A stretch of 64,000 nt of DNA, from NCBI RefSeq assembly GCF_963259705.1, contig NC_081844.1:37203341-37267340 (forward strand). Direction: 5' to 3'. The translations under genes were made by a program, and so were the position numbers. Origin of the DNA: Myotis daubentonii. Taxonomy: Eukaryota; Chordata; Mammalia; Chiroptera; Vespertilionidae. The notes beneath the pieces are model-generated. The model was given only the letters and a program-made list of their open reading frames with translations. It did not search any database and had not been told where the DNA came from. This document shows positions 51,001-59,935 of the stretch, piece by piece; within the stretch, counting starts at the first letter, position 1, and every line of letters begins with the position of its first letter.

Positions 51001-54000
51001 GAACGAGGCCAAAGAATGCAGAGATGGCTGTCATTGAGGCTTCATCTCTGAAGCACAATGAGATGCTGTGACAACAAATGAGAAGATGGGAGAGAGTGCA
51101 CCTCACACTGACACGCAGGCCAAGGCAGCAGCTTAACCTGTTACTGTTGTTTTCCTCAAGAGCAATTTTTAAAAAATATTTTTGTGTGTGGTTTTCCACC
51201 AGCTTTGTTGACATATTATGAACAAACTAGAGGCCCTATGCACGAAATTCGTGCAAGGGGCTTGGCCCTCACCCCCAGTGGCCTCTGCCTCGGCCCTCAC
51301 AGCCCCAACTTCATCCAGAAGGTCCTCCGGAAGGATGTTCAAAAGGATGTCCAGTCTAATTAGCATACTATGCTTTTATTAGATAGGATAATTACCAGTT
51401 GTCAGTAATTCACAAATATGTAAGGTGTACAAGGTGACATTTGATATACACTATGAAATGATAACCACCCTCAGGCTAATTAACATATCCACTACCTCAC
51501 ATAGTTACCACTTTCATTGGTTGTGAGAACATTTAAGGCAGGGGTCCTCAAACTTTTTAAACAGGGGGCCAGTTCACTGTCCCTCAGACCGTTGGAGGGC
51601 CGGACTATAGTTTAAAAAAAAATTATGAACAAATTCCTATGCACACTGCACATATCTTATTTTGAAGTAAAAAAACAAAACGGGAACAAATACAATATTT
51701 GTATTTGCATGTGGCCCGCGGGCCGTAGTTTGAGGACCCCTGATTTAAAGTATACTCTCAGCAAACTTCAAGCACTCAGAACAGCATTGCTAGCTATAGG
51801 CACTACGCTACACAGCTGATCTCCAGGACTTACTCATCCTGCGTAACTGGAACTTGGCCTCCCTGACAAACAAACATCTCTCCATTTCTCCCACCCCCAG
51901 CCCTTGGCAACCAGCATTCTACTCTCTGCTGATATGATTTCCATTTTCTGAGTTTCCACATCTAAGTGAGTCAAACAGTTATTTGTCTTTCTGTGTCTTA
52001 TTTCAATTAGCATAATGTCTTCCAGGTCCATCCATGTTTTTGCAAATGACAGGATTTCCTTCTTTTTTATGGCTGAATAACATTTCATTGTGTCTGTGTG
52101 TGTGTGTGTGTGTGTGTGTATCACATAGTCTTTAAAACCCGTTCACCCGTCGACATTCAATTAGGTTGTTCCCATACCTTAGTGAGTGGGACTAATGCTG
52201 CAGTGAACATGGGAATGCAGATATCCTTTCAAGAGCCTACTAGAATGACCTTTGGATACGAACTCAGACATGAGATTGCTGGGTCATACTGAGGGGATCT
52301 TTCAGACATTTTTTTCTAATTGCCCACCCCCATCAAGTTGTAATGCCATAGTCTATACATCTGATTACACACTGGATGTGTACAGCATCTGCTTTAATCA
52401 CAAAGAAAGCTTACTCTTTGTATTCAATTCAGGGCTAAGGATGACTAAATAAAATTTAAGGATGACTAAGTTAAATTAAAAATGAAAAGCTATCAACATC
52501 TAACCTAACTATATTGTAACTATACTTTCTGAGTAACTTTTAATGTAATTTATTTACCTAAATTGTAATTGTCAAGTTAAATATGCAAAGGAGCAATTTA
52601 CATAAATACATAATAATAACAGCAATGCAACAAACCTTATATCAGTTGAAACTGTCACTTTTCTAGCAAAACAATTGATAAAGTTAATTTCTTTTTTTAT
52701 TTTTTCTTTATTTTATTTTTTTTTCTAATCACCATTTAGTCTCCCTATTCCCTCTTCCACCTCCAGATGAAGTTGATTTCTTAAACATTCTTTTCACTAA
52801 ACTTAACTTCTAACTTTTGCTTGATATGGCAAAAGAACTAGTTTCTAGGGAGTGTGGGGTGGGGTGGTTCAGGAGGCCTCTGTGGGAAACTGGCACTCCT
52901 GAGGAGTGAGTCCTGCACAGGGCAGGGCACCCTAGGCTGAGGCCGGTGTGCCAGGAGGAGGTGGGGGGCAACCAAGTCAAAAGGAAGAGATGGATGAACC
53001 CCCTTAGGACTTGGACTTTCACATTGTGAAGGATGCCAATGGCTCCACCCACAGAGCTGACGTTTCCATGGTACAAACAGTATTTGCCTAATAACTCTGT
53101 GACACAAATCTCTAATATAACATCTATCTCTCCAATCATCTCACACTCCTCTCTTATCAGACTCCCTTTTTTACACCCTCATCTCCATCCCAAAGGGTTT
53201 GAAGTGGGAACAGTATAAGGCACAGCTGAAGGAAGGCTTTGAATTAAAAGTAAAAATATAGCAAAGGAGAAGGATAATCACATAAGAAAACAATGTGATA
53301 AATGTTATTACATAAAACTGGCTTTGAGCTTCCAAGAATCCAAGGTAAGAAGGGAAATGTAGTACATCCGGTAGTTTCTGAAAGCTAATAAATAGTAATA
53401 TAAAATAGCTGGCAGGCTCTGACCCCATGGGCTCTGGGGTCAGAGTGCCTGGGTTCGGAGCCTATGTTGGTCAAGCCATCAATGCAACCGTCCCCTGCTT
53501 CACTCCATGCCCATACCCTCTGCCCATAGGCTGCTCCATCACCGAGGCCATTACCATCCTGAGGAATAAGCTTGGAGATTACCAGGGGCAGTTCAACACC
53601 ACCCACCTGCTGGCCCTCTGCGACTACTTCTACAACACCTTCATCCGCCACTACAGACTCTACCAATATGTCCTGGGCCAGGACCAAGAAGTCAACCTGA
53701 CCGTCAACCACGTGGAGGTGTGTGTGCCGCCCCAGCCCCTCCCACTGGCTGAGGGCAAGGACAGGGGCCTGTGGGAGCTTGAGCTGAAGTTGGCTGAGCT
53801 CACTATGGCGGAGGTGCAGAAGCGCACCAACGTGCTGCTCCTGAAGGAGGCGCTGCACCTGGAGCAGGAGCACATGCTGCAGAAGAAGTTCTCGGAGATG
53901 ACTGTGCAGCAGAAACAGGTTCTGGAGAGAGAGGTAAGGCTGTGCCTGCAAGGAGGGATGCTGCTCACCTGCCATGAGCAAACATTCATTCCTACCAAGA

Positions 54001-54885
54001 GAACATCCAGGCACCAACAAGACTTCGATTGTCTGCACACATGGGAGGGGGCAGAAAGGGACAGCAAGTCACTGACCACCTGCCACATGCTTTGCATGCA
54101 CGTTTCGTGAAACATGCCTATAAGGTACAATTCATGTTCCCATTTTAGTGATGAGCCAACTGAGGCTCCGAGAAGTTCATCAACTTGCTCAAGGTCACCA
54201 AGCTAGCATGTGGTGGAATTTAGATTTAGACTGAGGCCTGGCGACTCCAAAGTCCAAGTTCTTTCCACTGCATCAGGAATCAGTGACAGATTCTACCCAG
54301 AAAGACTCCCAAGCTCTGAACCACCACAGATTCTCTCAGGGCCCTTTGTCTGCATGCCACGAGGCCTGGGTGGAGAGGACAAAGGAAGGCCCATGGGTTA
54401 CACAGCTCAGAGTGGGTGATGCAATGAGTTGGGTAAAGAAGTGGGGGGTGTGGATCTAAGAAACTGGACTGCCCTCCAGGAGCCAGAGTCTCCAGTGACC
54501 AGCTCTTTAATAAATGGTGACTAGGTTGGCCTCAGGGCAGTCAACTTCTTGAGGGCCTGGCAGAGTCTAAACTCACTTTTTAGCTATACATAGGCACTGA
54601 TATCATCACTGTTGAATCATCTTTGAACACACAGGCATGTGACATGTGCATATGTATGTACATGTACACATGTATGAGGAGTAATAACCAGATGTGGCAT
54701 TGAAGTCACAGGGTCTTTAGTTTCTGCCTTGGCCAGTGTAGCTCAGTGGTAGAGCATCAGTCCACATACTAAAGGATCACAGGTTTGATTCCTGGTCAGG
54801 GCATGTACCTGGGTTGCAGGTTCGGTGGGGGGGTAGGTCAGGTATGTATCGGAAGCAACCGATCTGATTGCCTTTTTCATATCAA

Positions 54886-54952
<67 letters not shown>

Positions 54953-55339
54953 CATCCTCCTCTACCTCTAAAAATCAATGGAAAAATATCCATGGGAGAG
55001 GATTAACAAAAATGAAGGGGAGGGAGGGATTTCTGAATTGTCAGGCAAAGAGTAAATGGCCCTGGAAAGTATTCCAATAAAGCATTGAAAAAATCTCTAA
55101 AGAACAATAAACACAACAGAAGGAATGATACTCTTCTAAAGTTAAGTCTCCCAGGTAAATAGCTCGTCAGGCTGTTACATAATCTTAGTGCATTAAGCCA
55201 TCCAAGGGGACCAACAGAACCCAAGTGGGAGCTTGTCTCCATGCCCTTCCAGGAATCTTGCTCTAGAATATGTGGGCAAAGACATGGGTAGAAGGGGATA
55301 CCTCCTGTCCAACTCCTACCCACACCACTCCCCTCCCCC

Positions 55340-55372
<33 letters not shown>

Positions 55373-57132
55373 CTGTTTCTCCCTGCTCCTCCCAGCTTCC
55401 CTGTGGGTCTCAATCACTTTGCTGCTGGTCTCTGCCAGGTGGATTGTGGCTAGGGTCCCCTTTGCAGTGTGCCCCTAGTGGTGTGCCTGAGCTGGGGACA
55501 CTCAACACCATAGAATAAACATGGTGCATCTTCTTAGAGCACAATCTTTCCTAAGGATTTAGGGGAAGAACATTATTTTTATATAAAAACTAGAGGTCTG
55601 GTGCACAAAATTTGTGCATGGGGGAGGTCCCTCAGTCCAGCCTGCACCTTCTCGCAATCCAGGACCCCTCAGGCTATGTCCAACGGCCGGGATCCCTATG
55701 GGATCAGGCCTAAATTGGCAGTCGGACATCCCTCTTGCAATCTGGAACTGCTGGCTCCTAACCACTCATCTGCCTGCCTCATCACCCCTAACCATTCTGC
55801 CTGCCTGCCTGATCACCCCTAACCACTCACCTGCCTGCCTGATCACCCCTACCTGCCTCTGCCTGCCTGCCTAATCATCCCTAACCACTCGCCTGCCTGC
55901 CTGATCACCCCTAACTGCCTTTGCCTTGGCCCCCACCGCCATGGCTTCATCCAGAAGGATGTCCGGAATGACATCCAGAAGGTCATTTGGCTCTCTGGTC
56001 TAATCAACATATTATACTTTTATTATTATAGACAATCAAGGAAATATTCTGGGGCAAATGTAAGATTTTCCATGAGATTTTGAGCTAAAATATGAGATTG
56101 CAAAGAAATGTTTGCTAGGCAACTGGATACTCCAAGTATGTCCCCAACACCCCCAGTGCAGGCATGAACTGCTATTTGGCTGCTTGAGCAGGGAACTGGA
56201 AAAAATAGTTACATAGTTCATGTCTCCAGCATTTCATGATGTTGTAATCCTGATTTAGATGACAGAGAAGGTCTCTTGTTGAAGGTGGCAGATGGTGGGT
56301 GGCTGGTTGGGGGACTTCTCCACTCTCTAAGAAATTTCCCATCCTCTCCAAAGAAGCTACTAAAACTTTGATATGTGGGAATGAGATGAGGGCAGGAGAA
56401 AAAGGAAGGGGAATGATATCCAAATGGAGCTTGTGTTGACCAGAAAGCAGGGGATATGGCACTAGCCTGTGGTTCCAGAACAATGTTAGTAATAAATGAC
56501 ACACTCAGATAGGGTGATCACCACAATAGGCCAGAATGGAGAAGAAAAGGAGCAATTGCTGGAGGTCTAGCTGGAGGTAGAGGATCATAGCTATGGCCAA
56601 CCCTGAGCTGGTTGGGAGGAAGGTGAGAGACCTCATTCTCCCACACTCAGATCTCCTGCCAGAACCTCCCATTGGAGGAACTCCACCAGAAGCCTAAAGC
56701 TAAGGTAGCCGGTTGATGCTGCCCTCACAAGTTGGCCTCCCAGGGCAGAGTAGGGTGAAGGGTGGAGGGAAATGGAAGGTGCTAGCACTCAGTAAGAGGA
56801 GAGAATTGGATTCTGTTGAGGAACCTTACCTACAGAGGCCTTCCCCTGAGGCCTGTTCACCAGCCATGTTCTGTTTCTTCCAGGAGTTAGAAAATATCAT
56901 CAACGAGGCCATTCACATCCAGATCAATTGCCTGAAAGAGCTGCTTCAGTATGAGATACAGACAACTTTTGATATTTTGGACCTGAAACTTCAGAAGAAG
57001 ACTTTAAATCTCAATGCTCCTATCCCTTTCCCACTCTCCATCAGTGGCCAGCTAGGCCAAGATGAATCTCTTAAGATCAACAAAGCACGCAAAGCAAAGA
57101 AAGCAAAAGGCAAGACGGCATCTAAAGACTGA
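33878..57132 (+). CDS. C8orf74: C8orf74 orthologue, whole coding span in four exons
   Basis: The coding sequence joins 33878-33925, 35385-35577, 53530-53933 and 56884-57132 (894 nt, 297 residues plus stop). Donors are GTGAAG, GTATGG and GTAAGG; acceptors end CTCTCAG, GCCCATAG and TTCTTCCAG. Phases fit: 0 after exon 1, one base carried across intron 2 to make a Gly codon, and 0 after exon 3. The protein matches human C8orf74 as I remember it (about 294 residues) along its whole length. Landmarks are LLNWEKFDE and [20 protein letters not shown] in exon 2, [10 protein letters not shown] and YQYVLGQDQ in exon 3, and [20 protein letters not shown] in exon 4. I see no signal peptide or membrane segment. 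Residues from about 165 to 260 are rich in Leu, Glu and Lys and probably helical or coiled-coil, and the C-terminus is Lys-rich. The biochemical function is unknown. No frameshift or internal stop was found, so the gene looks functional. Identification is from memory, not a search. Confidence 0.9.
34999..35111 (+). repeat. direct repeat, copy upstream of C8orf74 exon 2
   Basis: This segment runs from 'cagtcattgacactttag' to 'gtgattcagga'. It aligns in the same orientation with 35886-36011, sharing the order: gacactttag, atgaattt, acctctgggg, gctag, ag.gaagtca, attttgttt, aggaaggact or -gatt, attcag. The downstream copy has about 15 extra bases in the middle. The repeat starts about 390 bp before exon 2. 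It may be a local duplication or two copies of an old dispersed repeat. Confidence 0.6.
35385..35577 (+). CDS. C8orf74: C8orf74 coding exon 2
   Basis: The 193-nt exon encodes 64 complete codons plus the first base of a split Gly codon. It starts after the acceptor 'catgcctctcag' and ends before the donor GTATGG. The residues include [36 protein letters not shown] and [11 protein letters not shown], the best conserved part of the protein relative to human. The exon is flanked on both sides by an imperfect direct repeat (34999-35111 and 35886-36011). Confidence 0.92.
35886..36011 (+). repeat. direct repeat, copy downstream of C8orf74 exon 2
   Basis: Partner of the repeat at 34999-35111, in the same orientation, starting about 310 bp after exon 2. 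The copies look about 80 percent identical by eye. Together they bracket the whole of exon 2 in a repeat unit of about 890 bp. Confidence 0.6.
37065..38338 (-). mobile_element. L1 3' part (antisense)
   Basis: Reversed L1 3' UTR ('ttttattgcaatacaattgacat', 'ggcaaccaccaatctg') leads into reversed ORF2 end ('ccaccaacagtacacaag', 'ttgatgaagtcccatttg'). A (TG)n tract at 37543-37573 lies where L1 commonly has one. Confidence 0.9.
38339..39347 (-). mobile_element. second L1 3' part (antisense)
   Basis: A new 3' UTR start ('agaagttttaggttcacagc') is followed by reversed ORF2. In reverse, the peptide pieces [16 protein letters not shown] and [10 protein letters not shown] are L1 ORF2. It resumes at 39598-39640 after a younger insertion. 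Confidence 0.88.
39348..39597 (-). mobile_element. young 5'-truncated L1 3' end (antisense)
   Basis: A T-rich left edge with 'ttattgcttaaagtattac' is a reversed poly(A) and AATAAA. C-runs and 'cttatgtccattggttatgc' follow. The duplication 'ggttgtttctt' flanks it (39337 and 39599). I recognise the text as the 3' end of recent vespertilionid L1s, with moderate certainty. Confidence 0.7.
39641..39945 (+). mobile_element. Tigger (TcMar) 5' fragment
   Basis: It begins at a relic of the Tigger terminal repeat ('tagtccccctccttgtccac'), then 'aatattaaatggaaagttcc', 'agaaataaacaattc' and 'cctttgtccagtgtctccatg', the Tigger1 layout. It stops before any transposase sequence. Confidence 0.75.
41340..41585 (+). 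repeat. MIR SINE, nearly full-length
   Basis: 'gatctgagttcagatcccac', 'gagccttcatttcctcttc', 'aatgaaggctgtaataactcc' and 'caggcacatagtaagtgctc' follow the MIR order from tRNA-like region to 3' end. Confidence 0.9.
42041..42078 (+). repeat. (GT)n microsatellite
   Basis: About 19 perfect GT units in unique sequence. Other GT/CA tracts in the window are at 31074-31106, 34347-34370 (then ten G), 50821-50857 (then a G-run), 52090-52119 and 55340-55371. Confidence 0.95.
43385..44400 (+). repeat. old interspersed repeat of the 'ctagggctgccataa' family, copy 3, split by a Helitron
   Basis: The left part ends 'caggctgcca' at 43402 and the right part resumes 'taacaaataccacaatg' at 44049. Joined, they restore the family's 'gctgccataacaaataccac'. 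The right part then continues with 'tctcatagttctgaagactg' through 'cttcaacatatgaatg'. Confidence 0.75.
43403..44048 (+). mobile_element. non-autonomous HeliBat-type Helitron
   Basis: The 5' end starts TC and leads into 'taataaaagagaaaaatgg' and 'taattggcgtacgagctacc'. The 3' end has the palindrome GTGCACGAA-T-TTCGTGCAC, 11 nt of spacer and CTAG. It sits exactly between a host A (43402) and T (44049) with no target duplication, the hallmark of Helitrons. There is no Rep/helicase reading frame, so it depends on autonomous copies. The interior is GC- and CpG-rich (about 43650-43930) and contains a short inverted repeat 'gggcaaaggc' / 'gcctttgccct'. HeliBats are known from vespertilionid bats. 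Confidence 0.93.
44590..44995 (-). mobile_element. L1 3' end (antisense)
   Basis: Reversed 3' UTR and ORF2 end. The minus strand encodes [12 protein letters not shown] and [20 protein letters not shown], the L1 ORF2 C-terminus. SPIN lies just to the right. Confidence 0.9.
45032..45349 (-). mobile_element. SPIN-type hAT transposon (non-autonomous)
   Basis: The plus-strand right end reads 'gggtcgcgacccacaggttgagaaccgctg' in pieces, the inverse of the SPIN start 'cagcggttctcaacctg'. The left end is 'gagtggttctcaacc'. Inside is 'gatggtcttaggcgatcc', characteristic of the family. The 318-bp element has no transposase frame. The flanking 8-mers atctgaag and ctttaaag match at only 5 of 8, so the target duplication has decayed or the end is off by a base. 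SPIN is known for horizontal transfer among tetrapods, including Myotis bats. Confidence 0.88.
46545..46752 (-). repeat. MIR SINE (antisense)
   Basis: 'actgtgtcccaggcatggtg', 'ccgtttcacagatgagaaca' and 'ctggactctaacccagcac' are reversed MIR landmarks. Confidence 0.85.
47785..47960 (+). repeat. MIR SINE
   Basis: 'ttgaattttcgctctgccac', 'gagcctcggtttctttctta' and 'aggatgatgcctacacctgt' follow MIR order. A second MIR-like piece precedes it at about 47460-47550. Confidence 0.75.
49394..49849. mobile_element. foldback hAT (MER5-like ends) with nested SINE
   Basis: Both ends are 'cagtggttctcaacctt' in inverted orientation. A perfect 8-bp target duplication, ctctatgc, flanks it (49386-49393 and 49850-49857). 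After removing the nested SINE, the arms are inverted copies about 100 bp long with only about four differences, around a loop of about 22 nt near 49728-49749. Ends of this kind belong to the Charlie/MER5 hAT group, but typical MER5A copies are much more diverged and less self-complementary. Confidence 0.85.
49443..49660 (-). mobile_element. VES-type SINE inside the foldback hAT
   Basis: A T-tract and 'atattttattgattt' at the left are the reversed tail. At the right, 'gctctatccactgagccaaac' is the reversed tRNA-like head with its B-box region. The duplications 'cacctggaaatctttt' and 'cacctgggaatctttt' flank it. Confidence 0.9.
51227..51388 (-). mobile_element. short HeliBat-type Helitron
   Basis: On the minus strand it begins TCCTATCTAATAAAAG and ends with the 3' palindrome (plus-strand 'tgcacgaaattcgtgca') and CTAG. 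Host A (51226) and T (51389) flank it. At 162 bp it is little more than the two ends. It is inserted in an antisense L1 fragment. Confidence 0.9.
51539..51742 (+). mobile_element. non-autonomous hAT, 'caggggtcctcaaact' family
   Basis: Inverted ends 'caggggtcctcaaac' and 'gtttgaggacccctg' with duplications atttaagg and atttaaag (7 of 8). The subterminal 'gggccag' / 'ggcccgcgggccgtag' pattern is typical of young hATs in bats. It is inserted in the same L1 fragment as the Helitron at 51227. Confidence 0.92.
52694..52767 (-). mobile_element. very short L1 3' end (antisense)
   Basis: A T-rich tract (reversed poly(A)) plus about 40 bases of 3' UTR-like sequence, flanked by 'aagttaatttct' and 'aagttgatttct'. 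The duplication indicates a severely 5'-truncated insertion. Confidence 0.55.
53530..53933 (+). CDS. C8orf74: C8orf74 coding exon 3
   Basis: The 404-nt exon begins with the last two bases of the split Gly codon after 'ctctgcccatag' and ends with a Glu codon before GTAAGG. It encodes 135 residues counting the split Gly. It starts [18 protein letters not shown], continues with [13 protein letters not shown] and YQYVLGQDQ, then a Pro-rich stretch ([13 protein letters not shown]). The end is a long Leu/Glu/Lys-rich helical segment, including [17 protein letters not shown]. The open frame continues past the donor into the intron by chance to 54110. The 17.95-kb intron before the exon is filled with transposable elements. 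Confidence 0.92.
54070..54275 (-). repeat. MIR SINE (antisense) in C8orf74 intron 3
   Basis: 'cccattttagtgatgagcca', 'actgaggctccgagaagttc' and 'tgctcaaggtcaccaagcta' are reversed MIR core. Confidence 0.85.
54731..55012 (+). mobile_element. VES-related SINE with (TC)n expansion
   Basis: 'ccttggccagtgtagctcag', 'ggtttgattcctggtcaggg' and 'atcaatgtttctctc' lead into (TC)n at 54889-54949, then 'ctctaaaaatcaatgg'. The internal CT-rich part of the SINE has expanded. Confidence 0.88.
54889..54949 (+). repeat. (TC)n microsatellite
   Basis: About 30 TC units grown from the CT-rich stretch of a SINE. Confidence 0.96.
55590..56032 (-). mobile_element. HeliBat-type Helitron in C8orf74 intron 3
   Basis: On plus it starts CTAG, then 'aggtctggtgcacaaaatttgtgca' (the degenerated 3' hairpin in reverse). 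It ends near 'tacttttattattataga', the reverse of a TC...TAATAAAAG 5' end. The centre has a degenerate tandem array of 'gcctgcctgatcacccctaacc' units (about 55770-55920). Its middle portions resemble the element at 51227-51388 ('ttcatccagaagg', 'atgtcc'). Confidence 0.85.
55767..55922 (+). repeat. minisatellite inside the Helitron
   Basis: About five irregular units of 20 to 35 bases built on 'ctgcctgatcacccctaacc', some with extra 'gcctgcct' steps. The array is internal to the Helitron at 55590-56032. Confidence 0.75.
56884..57132 (+). CDS. C8orf74: C8orf74 terminal coding exon 4
   Basis: The exon opens in frame after a good acceptor (a pyrimidine run ending TTCTTCCAG) and codes 82 residues, then TGA. 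It starts [13 protein letters not shown], contains [20 protein letters not shown] as in human, and ends with the basic tail [16 protein letters not shown]. The Lys-rich end could be a nuclear or nucleic-acid contact signal, but that is only a guess from composition. Confidence 0.92.
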   Translation, partial: ELENIINEAIHIQINCLKELLQYEIQTTFDILDLKLQKKTLNLNAPIPFPLSISGQLGQDESLKINKARKAKKAKGKTASKD

Positions 57133-57208
57133 TTGTGGAACAATCATTGACGATTATGGAAGTATTAGGTATTATGCTCAGCACCCAATAGGTCAGTGAT
57201 TTCTAGTG

Positions 57209-57214
57209 ATTAAA
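57209..57214 (+). promoter_or_regulatory. C8orf74: candidate poly(A) signal of C8orf74
   Basis: An ATTAAA hexamer lies 77 bases after the stop codon, the nearest plausible cleavage signal. It is a common variant of AATAAA. There is no independent evidence of the cleavage site. Confidence 0.35.
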
Positions 57215-57379
57215 AGAAATGTAACAACACCCATCATCTTATCTCTATCTTCTTTCTGGAAACCATCTTCTACCACCTGAAAATCTAACCCAAATAAGAA
57301 GGCTGTTCTCTGCCAAGCACAGAGCTTTGTGCCTAGTGGGCAAGCAAACATCCCCTCCTTACTAAGCCTGAGTCTAGAC

Positions 57380-57593
57380 CAGCCGTGGGCAAACTACGGC
57401 CCGCGGGCCGGATCAGGCCCATTTGAAAGGAATAAAACTAAAAAAAAAAAAGACCGTACCCTTTTATGTAATGATGTTTACTTTGAATTTATATTAGTTC
57501 ACACAAACACTTCATCCATGCTTTTATTCTGGCCCTCCGGTCCAGTTTAAGAACCCATTGTGGCCCTCGAGTCAAAAAGTTTGCCCAGCCCTG
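57380..57593 (+). mobile_element. non-autonomous hAT, 'ccgtgggcaaacta' family, copy 2
   Basis: Ends 'cagccgtgggcaaac' and 'gtttgcccagccctg' are imperfect inverted repeats. A perfect palindromic 8-bp duplication, gtctagac, flanks it (57372-57379 and 57594-57601). It inserted 250 bp after the C8orf74 stop codon. Confidence 0.93.
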
Positions 57594-57889
57594 GTCTAGA
57601 CACTGAAGACAGAACCACCACCAGTGGGTTGAAGCAGGTAAGAGTAGGGGTGACACCAGACACCAAGAAGGACTTCTAGGGGACACACTGGTTCTGTTGC
57701 TCACATGGGGAGAACAGGTCCTAGGATTCTGTGGCCTTTCTGAGACAGGTACACAGAGTAGACCACCCTACGTGCAGCCTGCTCTACATGTGCTGGTCTC
57801 CCTGCTGGAGGAGCCTGGTGCCTCCAGAGAACTCTTCCTTCTGAGAGAATCCACTCTGTTTAGACTGAGTCAGGGGAGCAAGCTCTGTC

Positions 57890-58025
57890 TTAGAGATCAG
57901 AGATCAGGTTTCAAGCCCAGCTCTGCTGCTGGTCTGCTGTGTGACCTTGCCAGTGTCCTTTCTGTCTCAGGGCCCCAGCTTTCTCTTCTATCAAGTGAGA
58001 GAGTTCCTGGCTGGTGTCGAATGTC
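57890..58025 (+). repeat. MIR SINE
   Basis: 'tcaagcccagctctgctgct', 'ctgtgtgaccttgccagtg' and 'cagggccccagctttctc' are MIR in sense order. Confidence 0.7.
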
Positions 58026-59125
58026 CATCTTCCTTAGAAGATAGATGAAGCAAGGTTTGCTATTTCCATTTGTCAAGGAGGTTCAAGGTTCAAGGAGTGG
58101 AGTATTTACTCAAAGTCACTCAGCGAGGCAATGAAACAACCAGGATTAGAACTCAGGCTTCCAGACTCATTCATGTGCTCTTTCCCCTGCAACATTGTGC
58201 CACATGTAAACAGTCACACAAATCCTGTAGCTGTTGGCTATTGCAGACATATAATGACAGGTGAATGGGCCCCAGAGATCATGGCAGAAAGGACGTTACC
58301 TTTCACTGACTCTTCCCAGGCCAGTGACCTGCTGTCATCTCTGCCGTCCACCCCATGCTCCTTGCTCACAATGGGACGGGCCACAGTGCAGATCTCCCTG
58401 TCATTTTCACGTCTGTCTCTCCATGACCACAGCTGCTTTCTAGGTCTTGCCACCGAAGATGTGCCTGGGTCTCTGTTTCCAGGCAAAGCCAGCCTGCTTT
58501 GGGAGGCCAGGCTGAACTTCAGTAGAAAGAGGGAGCCCCTGGAGGGCAGGTCACCAGCCCTGGGGCCCTCTGAGAAAATTCCAGGAGACAGGAACTCTGG
58601 CCTGGAAAGGGCCTTGCCGGGAACACTACCCTAGGCTCTCGCTCTCCATCTTACCTTGATGCCATAGTGAGGATAATTTATACCTGAGACATTTTATAAG
58701 CTTCCCAGTACTTCTTTGGACAGAAGAAGGAGGTTCCAGGTTTTCCTTAAATTTTTCATCTCTGTGCTTTCATTCATCTCACAAATACTACTTACAGTGA
58801 TTTGTACCAGACACTTTTAGGCACTAGGGGCTCAGAAATAAACAAGATAAATAAGACCTCGTTCTCTGAGGAGTTCACATTCCAACATGGACACAAATAA
58901 GCAATTTAAAAAGATACTCCCTGATTAAAATGTGTGATACAAAGGCCATGGGAAGGTATACAACTCAAGTAACTACGGGATGACAGAAACTTTACTACTG
59001 AGGCTATTCAACAGGCTCTTAGTAAGTGATAGACACTGGAATAGGCTGAGTATATAAAGATATGGAAAAGACAGGAGAGATTCTCAAATGAAGGGGTGAA
59101 ATGGATATTGAAAAATACTTAGGGC

Positions 59126-59312
59126 CTGGCTGGTGTGGCTCAGTGATTGAGTGTGGACCCAGGAACCAAGAGGTCACGGTTCAAACCTGTCAGGGCACAT
59201 GCCCAGGTTGCAGGTGTGACCCTCAGTGCAGGAGGCAGCCAATCGATGTTTCTTTTTCATTGATGTTTCTATCTCTCTATTTTGGTCCCTTCCTCTCTTT
59301 CTAAAATCAAAA
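59126..59312 (+). mobile_element. VES-related SINE
   Basis: 'cctggctggtgtggctcag', 'ggttcaaacctgtcagggc', 'ccaatcgatgtttcttttt' and 'tttctaaaatcaaaaaaac'. No clear target duplication was made out. Confidence 0.85.
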
Positions 59313-59599
59313 AAACATTGGTCCTAGTGGGAGAAGAGAAATCTGGAGCCAGGGTAGGAAGCAGGCTATGGCAGGTGGCTGCAGGGATTGGAGCAAGAGC
59401 AGGTGTCAAAACTGTCTACACAGGGTGGAGCCAATTACAAAGACCTGGGCCAGGGAGTGTGGATTCTTCACTTCTGGAAAAGGGAGCCATTATAAGGCTT
59501 TAGACAGGGAGCAAAGTGACTGGAGGGATATATAGGCTGGAAGAAAGGAAACCAGGAAGGAAGCTATTAAAATAATTCAGGTCAAATGTAATATTAGCT

Positions 59600-59935
59600 G
59601 TCAGTATGCAATACACAAATACTTAGTAAGTGCCTACTGTGTGCTAGCGACTATTCTGGACCCTGAGAGTACTACACCAAAGAGTAAAAAAGTCCCTGCT
59701 CATAATCTAGTGGGGGGAGAGTAAATGAATAAACATGTAAATAGTTGATGTAACACATGTGACAGCTATATGAGTTAAACACATAGCGTGTGCCAGGCAC
59801 TCTTCTAAACACTTGATATCTACTAACATATTTTTATTTCTGTGACAGTCCCATGAAGTAGATCCTATTATTATCATTCCCATTTTATAGATGAGAAAAC
59901 TGATGGGCAGGGCTTAAATAACACCAGAAGGTTTG
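59600..59935 (-). repeat. MIR SINEs (antisense, two pieces)
   Basis: 'agtgcctactgtgtgctagc' (59630) and 'gtgccaggcactcttctaaac' to 'attttatagatgagaaaact' (59790-59905) are two MIR-like pieces, possibly separate insertions. Confidence 0.75.

Larger units (their letters stand above)
51170..52310 (-). mobile_element. L1 3' part (antisense) with nested Helitron and hAT
   Basis: The reversed L1 3' UTR ('agctttgttgacatattatg', 'aattaacatatccactacct') is interrupted at 51227-51388 and 51539-51742. It continues to the ORF2 end (minus peptide [24 protein letters not shown]). Insertion order: L1 first, then Helitron and hAT. Confidence 0.9.

Noticed and set aside
53385..54038. 217-codon minus-strand open frame over exon 3
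   Set aside because: It is the antisense shadow of C8orf74 exon 3, composed of Leu/Val/Gln-rich reverse codons with no known match.
53934..54110. Extension of the C8orf74 exon 3 frame to 54110
   Set aside because: A GTAAGG donor at 53934 and the in-phase exon 4 match to human show that the continuation is intronic read-through.
55767..55922. CRISPR-like array of repeats
   Set aside because: Units are irregular, adjoining and without unique spacers, and the genome is mammalian.
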